From: Alphaproteobacteria bacterium
Lineage (GTDB): Bacteria; Pseudomonadota; Alphaproteobacteria; Rhodospirillales; Rhodospirillaceae
Direction: 5' to 3'
Assembly (NCBI GenBank): GCA_003250275.1
Contig: QKGW01000209.1
Span: 1-5,360, forward strand
DNA: 5,360 bases
The notes beneath the pieces were generated by a model. That model was not told the origin of the DNA. It was given only the letters and a program-made list of their open reading frames with translations, and searched no databases. Below are positions 1 to 5,360 of this stretch, one piece after another (positions within the stretch are counted from its first letter, which is position 1; each line of letters starts with the position of its first letter). The translations under genes and the position numbers were made by a program.

Positions 1-1
1 G

Positions 2-157
2 GCGCGCGCCTGCGGCATCGCCGAGGTTTCCGCGCACCCGTCGTGGGCCGAGGCGCTCGCCGTCGAGGCGGGCGGCGACGGGCGGGTGCTGGTGGCGGGG
101 TCGCTCTACCTCGTCGGCGAGGTGCTGGCGGAGAACCGCGTCGGTGCGCCCGGCTGA
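2..157 (+). CDS. folC: Folylpolyglutamate synthase / dihydrofolate synthase, C-terminal end only
   Basis: This is the last 51 codons of a gene that starts before the window; the stop is TGA at 155-157. The translation ends with GRVLVAGSLYLVGEVLAENR and a short tail. The GSLYLVGEVL segment is the characteristic last strand and helix of the FolC/Mur-ligase C-terminal domain. FolC is a cytoplasmic ATP-dependent ligase that adds glutamate to folates and, in many bacteria, also joins dihydropteroate to glutamate. Only about an eighth of a normal protein of roughly 430 residues is visible, so the catalytic P-loop cannot be checked. The gene is unrelated to the sugar-acid operon downstream and is separated from it by about 300 bases. 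The identification rests on one short but distinctive motif. Confidence 0.85.
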   Translation, partial: ARACGIAEVSAHPSWAEALAVEAGGDGRVLVAGSLYLVGEVLAENRVGAPG

Positions 158-209
158 GCCGAGTCGCTTCCCACAAACCGGGGTAGGCTGCCTTAACGCC
201 TATATAGAA

Positions 210-251
210 CGTCGTGTTTCCGCTGCGCCGCGCGCGGCGGTCGCGACGACG
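210..251. repeat. Nested GC-rich inverted repeat downstream of folC
   Basis: CGTCGT at 210-215 can pair with ACGACG at 246-251. Inside this lies a perfect 14-bp palindrome, CGCCGCGCGCGGCG, at 226-239. The structure begins 53 bases after the folC stop. It could fold in the transcript and help end folC transcription, but no T run follows. In DNA this rich in G and C such palindromes also arise by chance. Confidence 0.3.
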
Positions 252-258
252 ATGACCT

Positions 259-282
259 TTCAACTCATTCCAATCAGTTGAA
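259..282. repeat. Inverted repeat, possible regulator binding site
   Basis: TTCAACT (259-265) and AGTTGAA (276-282) are exact reverse complements separated by 10 bases, so the arm centres are 17 bases apart. The arms are AT-rich compared with the surroundings. The site lies about 115 bases upstream of the likely -35 element. The geometry suits a dimeric DNA-binding protein, but which protein is unknown. It does not resemble the two GT-N3-AC sites nearer the promoter. Confidence 0.35.
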
Positions 283-380
283 CGCACGCCGGAAATTCCG
301 CGATTGCGGCGGTTTCCCGCGGCTTTGGCGTAATATGTCTGCCGACAATTTCAGCATCTGCGGCGCGCGAATAGGCACAT

Positions 381-395
381 CCAAGTCAGACATGC
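381..395. promoter_or_regulatory. Upstream operator-like site, degenerate copy
   Basis: The sequence CCAAGTCAGACATGC repeats the downstream operator, with 11 of its first 14 bases the same (compared with 402-415). It keeps the GT-N3-AC core (385-391). Its own palindrome is imperfect, with 4 of 6 arm positions pairing. The copies are exactly 21 bp apart, about two helical turns, so dimers bound at both would lie on the same face of the DNA. It sits just upstream of the proposed -35. It was identified by eye, and binding by the DgoR-like protein is inferred. Confidence 0.4.
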
Positions 396-424
396 TTGCT
401 TCCATGTATGACATGGATTACACT
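396..424 (+). promoter_or_regulatory. Likely sigma-70 type promoter of the regulator-TRAP-dgoD operon
   Basis: TTGCTT at 396-401 is a partial -35 (it keeps the TTG). TACACT at 419-424 is a -10 with four of six consensus bases. They are separated by the ideal 17 bp. Transcription would begin near 430-431, giving a leader of about 30 bases before the regulator ATG at 462. The palindrome at 402-416 fills the spacer between the two elements, an arrangement expected for direct repression. The individual hexamers are weak; the spacing and the operator placement are what make the call. Confidence 0.5.
402..416. promoter_or_regulatory. Palindromic operator, probable site of the DgoR-like repressor
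   Basis: CCATGTATGACATGG has perfect 6-bp arms (CCATGT and ACATGG) around a 3-base centre. Its middle, GT-ATG-AC, fits the GT-N3-AC core common to operators of FadR-type GntR regulators. It lies wholly between the proposed -35 and -10, where a bound repressor would block RNA polymerase. The regulator gene starts 46 bases downstream, so autorepression is the simplest reading. The palindrome is seen directly; the protein that binds it is inferred from family knowledge and position. Confidence 0.55.
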
Positions 425-461
425 TTGATGACGGACCCCACTCGCCCGGGCAGGACATCCG

Positions 462-1268
462 ATGCAGCGCACGCCACGAGCCGTCAAGGGCAAGGACCTC
501 GGCACCCAGGTCGCCGAACGCCTCGCGCGCGAACTCTTCTCGGGCCGCTACAAGCCCGGCAACCTCCTCCCCAAGGAAACCGAACTCACCCTCACCTTCG
601 GCGTCAGCCGGGTGTCGGTGCGCGCGGGTTTGCAGACCCTGGTGGCGCTCGGCATCGTGCGCCGCTACGCGGGTCAGGGCACGGTGGTCAACGAATACCG
701 CGACTGGAACATGCTCGACCCGCTGGTCGCGCGCTGGATGGTCGAGTTCGCCGATCCCAACATCGACTTCCTCACCGAGCTCTTCGAATTCCGCCAGAGC
801 GTCGAGCCGTTCATCGCCCAGATCGCCGCCGAGCGCGCCACCGCGCGCGACCTCGCGCTGATCGAGGAGGCGTTCCAGGGGATGGAGCGGGCGATCAACG
901 CCGCCGACGGCCGCGCCTTCGACCAGCAGGCGCTCGACGACGCCGACGTCGCCTTCCACGCCGCGATCTACCGCGCGACCCACAACATCATCTGGTCGCA
1001 GCTCGCCCACATCCTCCGCCCCTCGATCCAACTGATCGTGCGCAAGACCAACGCCTCGGCGGCGGAGCTCAACGACACCCTGAAGCGCCACCGCGCGCTG
1101 ATGGAATGCATCCGCCTGCGCCAGCCGCAGGCGGCATCCGACGCGGCGGTGCAGGTGATGAACCGCACCAAGGCGGACCTTGGAACCCCAGGGAGGACAG
1201 GCGCGCACGACGCCACCGAAGAGTTTCGTGCAGGGTTTCCCCAAAAAAACCAGGAGATCGTTCGATGA
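462..1268 (+). CDS. dgoR: GntR-family (FadR subfamily) transcriptional regulator, DgoR-like
   Basis: This 268-residue protein is a ligand-responsive DNA-binding regulator. Residues 12-78 form the GntR winged helix, with VSRVSVRAGLQTLVALGIV (48-66) as the recognition-helix region and GQGTVV as the wing. Residues 100-240 form the all-helical FCD ligand domain. From memory of E. coli DgoR, the linker after the wing (W-N-x-L-D, residues 82-86) and the FCD order match that protein well, which suggests galactonate or a breakdown product as effector. In the FCD, D162, H166 and H210 are in metal-ligand positions. The third histidine usual near the C-terminus is absent, as I recall for DgoR too. The ATG at 462 has AGGA at 452-455, six bases upstream. 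A tail of about 28 residues (241-268) follows the FCD and runs through the dctP ribosome site. Its stop overlaps the dctP start as ATGA. The family is certain; the galactonate link rests on dgoD in the same operon. Confidence 0.85.
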   Translation: MQRTPRAVKGKDLGTQVAERLARELFSGRYKPGNLLPKETELTLTFGVSRVSVRAGLQTLVALGIVRRYAGQGTVVNEYRDWNMLDPLVARWMVEFADPNIDFLTELFEFRQSVEPFIAQIAAERATARDLALIEEAFQGMERAINAADGRAFDQQALDDADVAFHAAIYRATHNIIWSQLAHILRPSIQLIVRKTNASAAELNDTLKRHRALMECIRLRQPQAASDAAVQVMNRTKADLGTPGRTGAHDATEEFRAGFPQKNQEIVR

Positions 1269-2287
1269 TTGGCAAGACCGTGACGCGCCTTTTCGGCGCT
1301 GCCGTCGGCCTGGCGATGATGACCACCGCCGCCGCCGCCGCACAGTACGAATGGACCTTCCAGACCTCGGAAACCGCCGGCGAGCCCACCTTCAAGTACA
1401 AGCAGGAATGGGCGCAGAACATCGGCGTGATGTCCGGCGGGCGGATCAAGATCGAAATTCTGCCGACCGGCGCGGTGGTGCCGCACAACCAGACCCTCGA
1501 CGCGGTCGGTTCGGGCATCCTCCAGGGCCACCTCACCGATCCGTCGTACTTCTCCGGCATCAATCCGGCGTTCTCGATGCTCGGCAACCTCGTCGGCGCG
1601 TGGGGTAACCCGCTCGAATTCCTCGAATACATGAAGGTCGGCGGCGGCGAGCAGCTCTACAACAAGCTGGTCGAGCCCTACGGCCTGCACCTCATCGGCG
1701 CCGCCGCCACCGGCCTCGAGGCGCTGCCGTCGAAGAAGCCGCTCCGCACCGTCGCCGACCTCAAGGGCCTCAAGATCCGCGCCCCCGAAGGCATGGTCTA
1801 CGACATCTTCGCCAAGGCCGGCGCGGCCCCGGTGAACCTGCCGGGTTCGGAAGTCTACACCGCGCTCGAAAAGGGCGTGATCGACGCCGCCGACTACACC
1901 GTGTTCGCGACCAACCAGGCGCAGGGCCTGCACAAGTTCGCCAACTATCCGTCCTACCCCGGCTTCCACTCGCTGCCGATGGTCGACGTGTCGATCAACA
2001 AGAAGATCTGGGACGGCCTGCCGGCCGACCTCAAGACGATCCTCTCCACCGCCACCGACAAGCTCGCCTACGACCTCGTCTTCCGCCTGAAGAAGCTCGA
2101 CCTCGCGGCGGTCAACGAGGCGAAGAAGGACCCGAACATCCACATCGTCGACATGGCTCCCGAGGAGCGCGTGAAGTTCCGCCAGATCGCCCAGCAGGAA
2201 TGGGCCGTGTGGGCGAAGAAGAACGCGATGTGCGGCGAGGTGTTCGACTCGGTGACCAAGTTCATGAAGGAACGCGGGATGATCTGA
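1265..2287 (+). CDS. dctP: TRAP transporter periplasmic solute-binding protein, DctP family
   Basis: This 340-residue protein is the periplasmic receptor that binds the substrate and passes it to the DctQM membrane complex. Residues 1-26 are a Sec signal peptide: K4 and R8, a hydrophobic stretch, then five alanines with likely cleavage after A26. The mature protein has the DctP fold, with LKGLKIRAPEG (166-176) carrying R172, the arginine that in this family normally pairs with the substrate carboxylate. The block from G194 to Y211, including VYTALEKGVIDAAD, is also typical. The later YPGFHSLPMVD region recalls the keto-acid/TakP-like branch, but I cannot fix a subfamily. The length is normal. 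AGGAG at 1252-1256 lies eight bases before the ATG, which overlaps the regulator stop, so translation may be coupled. D-galactonate is the likeliest ligand because dgoD follows, but a related sugar acid is possible. A strong hairpin follows the stop. Confidence 0.92.
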   Translation: MIGKTVTRLFGAAVGLAMMTTAAAAAQYEWTFQTSETAGEPTFKYKQEWAQNIGVMSGGRIKIEILPTGAVVPHNQTLDAVGSGILQGHLTDPSYFSGINPAFSMLGNLVGAWGNPLEFLEYMKVGGGEQLYNKLVEPYGLHLIGAAATGLEALPSKKPLRTVADLKGLKIRAPEGMVYDIFAKAGAAPVNLPGSEVYTALEKGVIDAADYTVFATNQAQGLHKFANYPSYPGFHSLPMVDVSINKKIWDGLPADLKTILSTATDKLAYDLVFRLKKLDLAAVNEAKKDPNIHIVDMAPEERVKFRQIAQQEWAVWAKKNAMCGEVFDSVTKFMKERGMI

Positions 2288-2308
2288 TCCCGCCCCGCGG
2301 CATCGTCA

Positions 2309-2336
2309 CTCCCGGCCGGGTCCGCCCGGCCGGGAG
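2309..2336 (+). repeat. Perfect 12-bp hairpin between dctP and dctQ
   Basis: CTCCCGGCCGGG (2309-2320) pairs completely with CCCGGCCGGGAG (2325-2336) across the four-base loop TCCG. The loop has the UNCG tetraloop pattern, although the closing pair is G-C rather than the most stable C-G. The hairpin begins 22 bases after the dctP stop and ends 30 bases before the preferred dctQ start. There is no T run, so it is not a standard terminator. Such an element may protect the 3' end of dctP mRNA or cause partial termination, giving more binding protein than membrane protein. The structure is certain as sequence; its role is inferred. Confidence 0.75.
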
Positions 2337-2353
2337 ATGTCTAGAGACCCCTT

Positions 2354-2357
2354 GGAG
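2354..2357 (+). promoter_or_regulatory. Ribosome binding site that decides the dctQ start
   Basis: GGAG at 2354-2357 lies nine bases before the ATG at 2367, a workable spacing. The alternative in-frame ATG at 2337 abuts the right arm of the hairpin: its only purine-rich stretch (GGGAG) touches the start codon with no spacing and would be paired in the stem. The start at 2367 is therefore preferred. Confidence 0.65.
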
Positions 2358-2366
2358 CGCCCTTTC

Positions 2367-2951
2367 ATGACCACCGATCCCACCCTCACCCCGCCCGGCG
2401 ATGCCGCCGAGCCCGAACGCCACGCCACCGACGGCGAGATCACCAACCGCCTCGACGCCGCCATCGAGTGGGTCGGCAAGGGGTTCTCCTGGCTGGTGTT
2501 CGTCTCGATGCTGATTTCCGTCGGCGAGGTGATTTCCCGCTACGTCTTCGACAGCCCGACGAGTTGGGTGCACGAGACCACCGTATTCCTGATCGCGGTG
2601 ATGTTCTCGATCGGCGGCCCGGTGGCCCTGGCGCGCAACAAGCACATCCGCGTGCGGGTGATCTACGACACCGTGCGCCCGGCGATCCGCAACTGGCTCG
2701 ACCTCGTCAACAGCGTCATCGCGCTCGGCTTCTGCTGCGGCATGACCTGGGCGGCCTACGCCCTGTTCTACCGCTCCTCCCACACGCCGATGGGCGAGTG
2801 GACGCTGGAGCGTTCCGGCACCAGCTGGAACCCGCCGTTCCCGACCCTGACCAAGGGCATCATCATGGTCGCGCTCGCGATCATGACGGTGCAGACGGTC
2901 CTGCATCTGATCCAGGCGCTGCGCGCCGTCAGCGCCAAGAAGGGAGCGTGA
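2367..2951 (+). CDS. dctQ: TRAP transporter small membrane subunit, DctQ family
   Basis: This 194-residue inner-membrane protein is the small subunit that joins the large DctM carrier and is thought to stabilise it and help dock the binding protein. After a polar, proline-rich cytoplasmic N-terminus (1-37), four membrane segments are visible near residues 40-59, 70-89, 112-134 and 164-184. Family signatures are the SRYVFDSPTSWVHE segment (57-70) after the first helix, the basic RNKHIRVRV loop (90-98) after the second, and W154-N-P-P-F-P159 before the fourth. The length is normal for a four-helix DctQ. An earlier in-frame ATG at 2337 would add ten residues but has no usable ribosome site. The stop is two bases before the dctM ATG, so the two subunits are probably co-translated. 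Confidence 0.92.
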   Translation: MTTDPTLTPPGDAAEPERHATDGEITNRLDAAIEWVGKGFSWLVFVSMLISVGEVISRYVFDSPTSWVHETTVFLIAVMFSIGGPVALARNKHIRVRVIYDTVRPAIRNWLDLVNSVIALGFCCGMTWAAYALFYRSSHTPMGEWTLERSGTSWNPPFPTLTKGIIMVALAIMTVQTVLHLIQALRAVSAKKGA

Positions 2952-2953
2952 TC

Positions 2954-4282
2954 ATGGGTCTCGGCCTCCAAGCCATGGGCATCGAGTGGGGCACCTACGT
3001 GCTCGTCGGCAGCATCTTCCTGCTGCTCCTCACCGGCCTGCCGCTCGCCTTCGTCACCGGCCTCGTCGCGCTGATCTTCACCGTCGGCTGGTTCGGCCCG
3101 AACGCGGTGCCACTGGTGATCTCGCGCGTCTACGGCTTCATCACCGAATATTCGCTCGTCGCGGTGCCGATGTTCGTGTTCATGGCGTCGCTCTTGGATA
3201 GATCGGGCATCGCCAAGGATCTCTTCAACGGAATGCGCGTGCTCGCCGGGCGGATGCCGGGCGGCGTCGCGCTGCAGACGCTGTTCGTCGGCTTCTTCCT
3301 CGCCACGATGTCGGGCATCATCGGCGGCGAGATCGTGCTCCTCGGCATCCTCGCGCTGCCGCAGATGCTGCGCCTCGGCTACGACCGCAACCTCTCGATC
3401 GGCATCGTCTGCGCCTCGGGCTCGCTCGGCACGATGATCCCGCCCTCGATCGTTCTGATCATCTACGGCCTGATGGCCTCGGTTTCGATCGCCGACCTGT
3501 TCACCGCCGCGTTCACTCCGGGCACCATCCTCGCGCTGATGTACGCCTCCTACGTTCTCGGACGTTGCCTCCTCAACCCCGAGCTCGCGCCGCGGATGCC
3601 GGTGGTCTCGCCCGAGGAGCGCAAGCACCAGCGCATCGAGGCGATCAAGTCGGTGGTGATGCCCGCCGCGATCGCCTTCATGGTCCTCGGCACGATCTAC
3701 GCGGGCGTCGCCTCGGTGACCGAAGCGGCGTCGATGGGCGTGCTCGGCGTGCTTCTCGCCACCGCGATCCGCCGCGAACTCAGCCCCAAGCTGATCCACG
3801 AAGCCTGTATGCAGACGATCACCACCTGCGGCATGATCATCTGGATCGGCATCGGCGCGGCGACCCTGGTCGGCGTCTACAACCTGATGGGCGGCAACCG
3901 CTTCGTCTCCGCCACCATCCTCGGCATCGACGCGCCGCCGGTGGTGATCATCATGACGATGCAGCTGATCCTGATCATGCTCGGGATGTTCCTCGACTGG
4001 ATCGGCATCGCGATGCTGACCCTGCCGATCTTCGTGCCGATCGTCGCGCAGCTCGGCTACAGCCCGATCTGGTTCGGCGTGCTGTTCTGCGTCAACATGC
4101 AGGTGAGCTTCCTCTCCCCGCCGTTCGGCCCCGCCGCCTTCTACCTCAAGGGCGTCGCGCCGCCCGGAATCAGCCTCAAGCACATCTTCCAGTCGCTGCT
4201 GCCGTTCATTCTGATGCAGCTGATCGTGCTCGCGCTGATCCTGTTCGTGCCCGACGTCGTGATGTGGCCGCTCAATCCCTGA
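2954..4282 (+). CDS. dctM: TRAP transporter large membrane subunit, DctM family
   Basis: This 442-residue inner-membrane protein is the ion-coupled carrier that moves the substrate into the cytoplasm. It is hydrophobic throughout with about a dozen membrane segments. DctM hallmarks are present in order: GIIGGEIVLLGI (121-132), GSLGTMIPPS (156-165) at the first hairpin-loop region, SVTEAASMGVLG (254-265), a glycine-rich stretch around 298-314, LDWIGIAMLTLP (347-358), and the SFLSPPFGPAAFYLKG segment (385-400) of the second inverted half. TRAP carriers usually use sodium; the sequence alone does not prove the ion. AGGGAG at 2941-2946, inside the end of dctQ, lies seven bases before the ATG. A second in-frame ATG at 2975 is possible but less favoured. 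The length is typical of a free DctM, not fused to DctQ. The dgoD start follows after a 19-base gap. Confidence 0.95.
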   Translation: MGLGLQAMGIEWGTYVLVGSIFLLLLTGLPLAFVTGLVALIFTVGWFGPNAVPLVISRVYGFITEYSLVAVPMFVFMASLLDRSGIAKDLFNGMRVLAGRMPGGVALQTLFVGFFLATMSGIIGGEIVLLGILALPQMLRLGYDRNLSIGIVCASGSLGTMIPPSIVLIIYGLMASVSIADLFTAAFTPGTILALMYASYVLGRCLLNPELAPRMPVVSPEERKHQRIEAIKSVVMPAAIAFMVLGTIYAGVASVTEAASMGVLGVLLATAIRRELSPKLIHEACMQTITTCGMIIWIGIGAATLVGVYNLMGGNRFVSATILGIDAPPVVIIMTMQLILIMLGMFLDWIGIAMLTLPIFVPIVAQLGYSPIWFGVLFCVNMQVSFLSPPFGPAAFYLKGVAPPGISLKHIFQSLLPFILMQLIVLALILFVPDVVMWPLNP

Positions 4283-4301
4283 TTTTGGAGTTCGTACGCA
4301 A

Positions 4302-5360
4302 ATGAAGATCACCCGTTTGCAGACCTGGCAGGTTCCGCCGCGCTGGTGCTTCCTCAAGATCGAGACCGACGAAGGGGTGTGCGGCTGGGGCGAGCCGGTG
4401 ATCGAGGGCCGCGCCGCCACCGTCGAGGCGGCGGTGCACGAGCTCGCCGACTACCTGATCGGCCGCGACCCGCGCCGCATCGAGGACATCTGGCAGACCC
4501 TCTACCGCGGCGGCTTCTACCGCGGCGGGCCGATCCTGATGTCGGCGATCGCGGGCATCGACCAGGCGCTCTGGGACATCAAGGGCAAGGCCCTCGGCGT
4601 GCCGGTGCACGAGCTCCTCGGCGGCGCGGTGCGCGACAAGATGCGGATGTACTGCTGGATCGGCGGCGACCGCCCCGACGACGTCGGGCGGCAGGTCAAG
4701 GAGGTGAAGGACAAGGGCTTCACCGCGATCAAGATGAACGGCACGCCGGAACTCGCGATCGTCGACAGCCACGCCAAGATCGACGCGGCGGTCGCCCGCG
4801 CGGCGGAAGCGCGCGAGGCGGGCGGGCCCGATTTCGGCATCGCCATCGACTTCCACGGCCGCGTCCACCGCCCGATGGCGAAGACGCTGCTGCGCGAACT
4901 CGAACCCTTCCACCCGCTGTTCGTCGAGGAGCCGGTGCTGCCCGAGCACCTGCACTGCCTGCCGCAGATCGCGAGCGGCCTCGGCTACCCGATCGCCACC
5001 GGCGAGCGGCTGTTCACCCGCTACGCCTTCCGCGACATTCTCGAAGCGCGGATGGTCGACATCGTCCAGCCCGACATCAGCCACTGCGGCGGCCTCACCG
5101 AGGCGCGCAAGATCGCGGTTCTGGCGGAGGCCTACGACGTCGCCCTCGCGCCCCACTGCCCGCTCGGGCCGCTGACCCTGGCGGCCTCGCTGCATCTGGA
5201 TTTCGTCTCGCACAACGCGTTCATCCAGGAACAGAGCATGGGCATCCACTACAACCAGGGCAACGACGTGCTCGACTACCTCGTCGACACCTCCCCGCTC
5301 CAGATCACCGACGGCTACCTGCCGCTGCTGGAGAAGCCGGGCCTCGGCGTCGAGATCAAC
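4302..5360 (+). CDS. dgoD: D-galactonate dehydratase, enolase superfamily (3' end outside window)
   Basis: This cytoplasmic enzyme removes water from D-galactonate to give 2-dehydro-3-deoxy-D-galactonate, the first step of galactonate breakdown. The window holds 353 residues, and the known E. coli enzyme has about 382, so roughly 30 are missing. The sequence aligns with my memory of E. coli DgoD almost without gaps, including PPRW, FLKIETDEG, GWGEPVIEGR and SAIAGIDQALWDIKGK in the N-terminal capping domain. In the barrel, Mg2+ ligands fall at D183, E209 and E235, the acid/base histidines at H185 (in DFHGR) and H285 (in LAPHCPLGP), and E310 in the QEQSMGIHYN motif. These numbers equal those of the E. 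coli enzyme, so it should be active, and this DgoD-specific motif set argues against mannonate or other dehydratases. GGAG at 4287-4290 lies 11 bases before the ATG, slightly long. It is the last gene seen in the operon. Confidence 0.95.
   Translation, partial: MKITRLQTWQVPPRWCFLKIETDEGVCGWGEPVIEGRAATVEAAVHELADYLIGRDPRRIEDIWQTLYRGGFYRGGPILMSAIAGIDQALWDIKGKALGVPVHELLGGAVRDKMRMYCWIGGDRPDDVGRQVKEVKDKGFTAIKMNGTPELAIVDSHAKIDAAVARAAEAREAGGPDFGIAIDFHGRVHRPMAKTLLRELEPFHPLFVEEPVLPEHLHCLPQIASGLGYPIATGERLFTRYAFRDILEARMVDIVQPDISHCGGLTEARKIAVLAEAYDVALAPHCPLGPLTLAASLHLDFVSHNAFIQEQSMGIHYNQGNDVLDYLVDTSPLQITDGYLPLLEKPGLGVEIN

Larger units (their letters stand above)
158..461. other. Intergenic region between folC and the sugar-acid operon
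   Basis: This spacer of 304 bases has no convincing gene. Its first half is GC-rich and holds a nested inverted repeat at 210-251. From about 255 it becomes noticeably richer in A and T, as expected for a control region. It contains an isolated inverted repeat (259-282), two related operator-like sites (381-395 and 402-416) and a likely promoter (396-424) for the regulator gene. I see no clear rho-independent terminator for folC, because no hairpin here is followed by a run of T. The reading frame that later encodes dctP is open from 278 onward, but this part has no protein-like character. Confidence 0.75.

Noticed and set aside
184..202. Short inverted repeat TAGGC-N9-GCCTA after folC, considered as a terminator.
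   Set aside because: The stem has only five pairs and the bases after it (TATATAGAAC) are not a T run; it is too weak to call.
305..336. Alternative promoter with TAATAT at 331-336 as -10.
   Set aside because: The only TTG-type -35 candidate, at 305-310, gives a 20-bp spacer and poor consensus. The 396-424 pair fits better and coincides with the operator.
278..1264. Long upstream extension of the dctP reading frame on the plus strand, open from 278.
   Set aside because: It overlaps the regulator in another frame and reads as arginine/proline/alanine-rich, low-complexity protein. The DctP signal peptide and ribosome site clearly place the start at 1265.
1328..1342. GCC triplet repeat.
   Set aside because: It encodes the alanine run at the end of the DctP signal peptide, which is common in high-GC genomes, and is not a structural repeat of interest.
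968..2143. Minus-strand open frame across the regulator and dctP.
   Set aside because: It spans two well-supported genes, shows no recognisable domain and has the composition of an antisense frame.
2768..4420. Minus-strand open frame of about 550 codons opposite dctM.
   Set aside because: Its translation is dominated by Asp, His, Arg and Glu, the usual mirror of a hydrophobic membrane gene in GC-rich DNA. The plus strand encodes an unmistakable DctM.
4272..5249. Minus-strand open frame of 325 codons opposite dgoD.
   Set aside because: It is a shadow of dgoD, which has all catalytic residues and near full-length similarity on the plus strand.
1..5360. Search for CRISPR arrays, tRNA or rRNA genes, insertion-sequence ends, toxin-antitoxin pairs or phage genes.
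   Set aside because: None was seen. The window is filled by metabolic genes with uniform codon use and shows no mobile-element signs.

Overview
The window is about 5.4 kb of GC-rich DNA in which all genes lie on the plus strand. Its codon use strongly favours G or C in third position. Together with the FolC ending and the TRAP-type uptake genes, this points to an alphaproteobacterium, perhaps of a Rhodospirillales-like lineage. That placement is inferred from style, since no marker gene is present.

Layout: positions 2-157 are the 3' end of folC (folate polyglutamylation). A spacer of about 300 bases (158-461) follows, less GC-rich in its second half, with several inverted repeats and a likely promoter/operator. 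Then comes a compact five-gene operon: a FadR-type GntR repressor of the DgoR kind (462-1268); the three parts of a tripartite TRAP transporter, dctP (1265-2287), dctQ (2367-2951) and dctM (2954-4282); and a D-galactonate dehydratase, dgoD (4302 to the window end, missing about the last 30 residues). The only gap of any size inside the operon, between dctP and dctQ, contains a perfect 12-bp hairpin.

Working model: periplasmic DctP captures a sugar acid, most simply D-galactonate. The DctQ/DctM membrane complex imports it using an ion gradient. DgoD dehydrates it to 2-dehydro-3-deoxy-D-galactonate, the first step of the DeLey-Doudoroff route. The kinase and aldolase of that route are not in the window and may lie downstream. 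The regulator probably represses its own operon until the substrate or a product binds its FCD domain. A 15-bp palindrome sits exactly between a plausible -35 and -10, and a related copy lies 21 bp upstream.

I found no new type of system. The points most worth checking are the pairing of a TRAP carrier with galactonate catabolism (E. coli uses the MFS carrier DgoT), the phased operator pair, the dctP-dctQ hairpin, and the junction between regulator and dctP.
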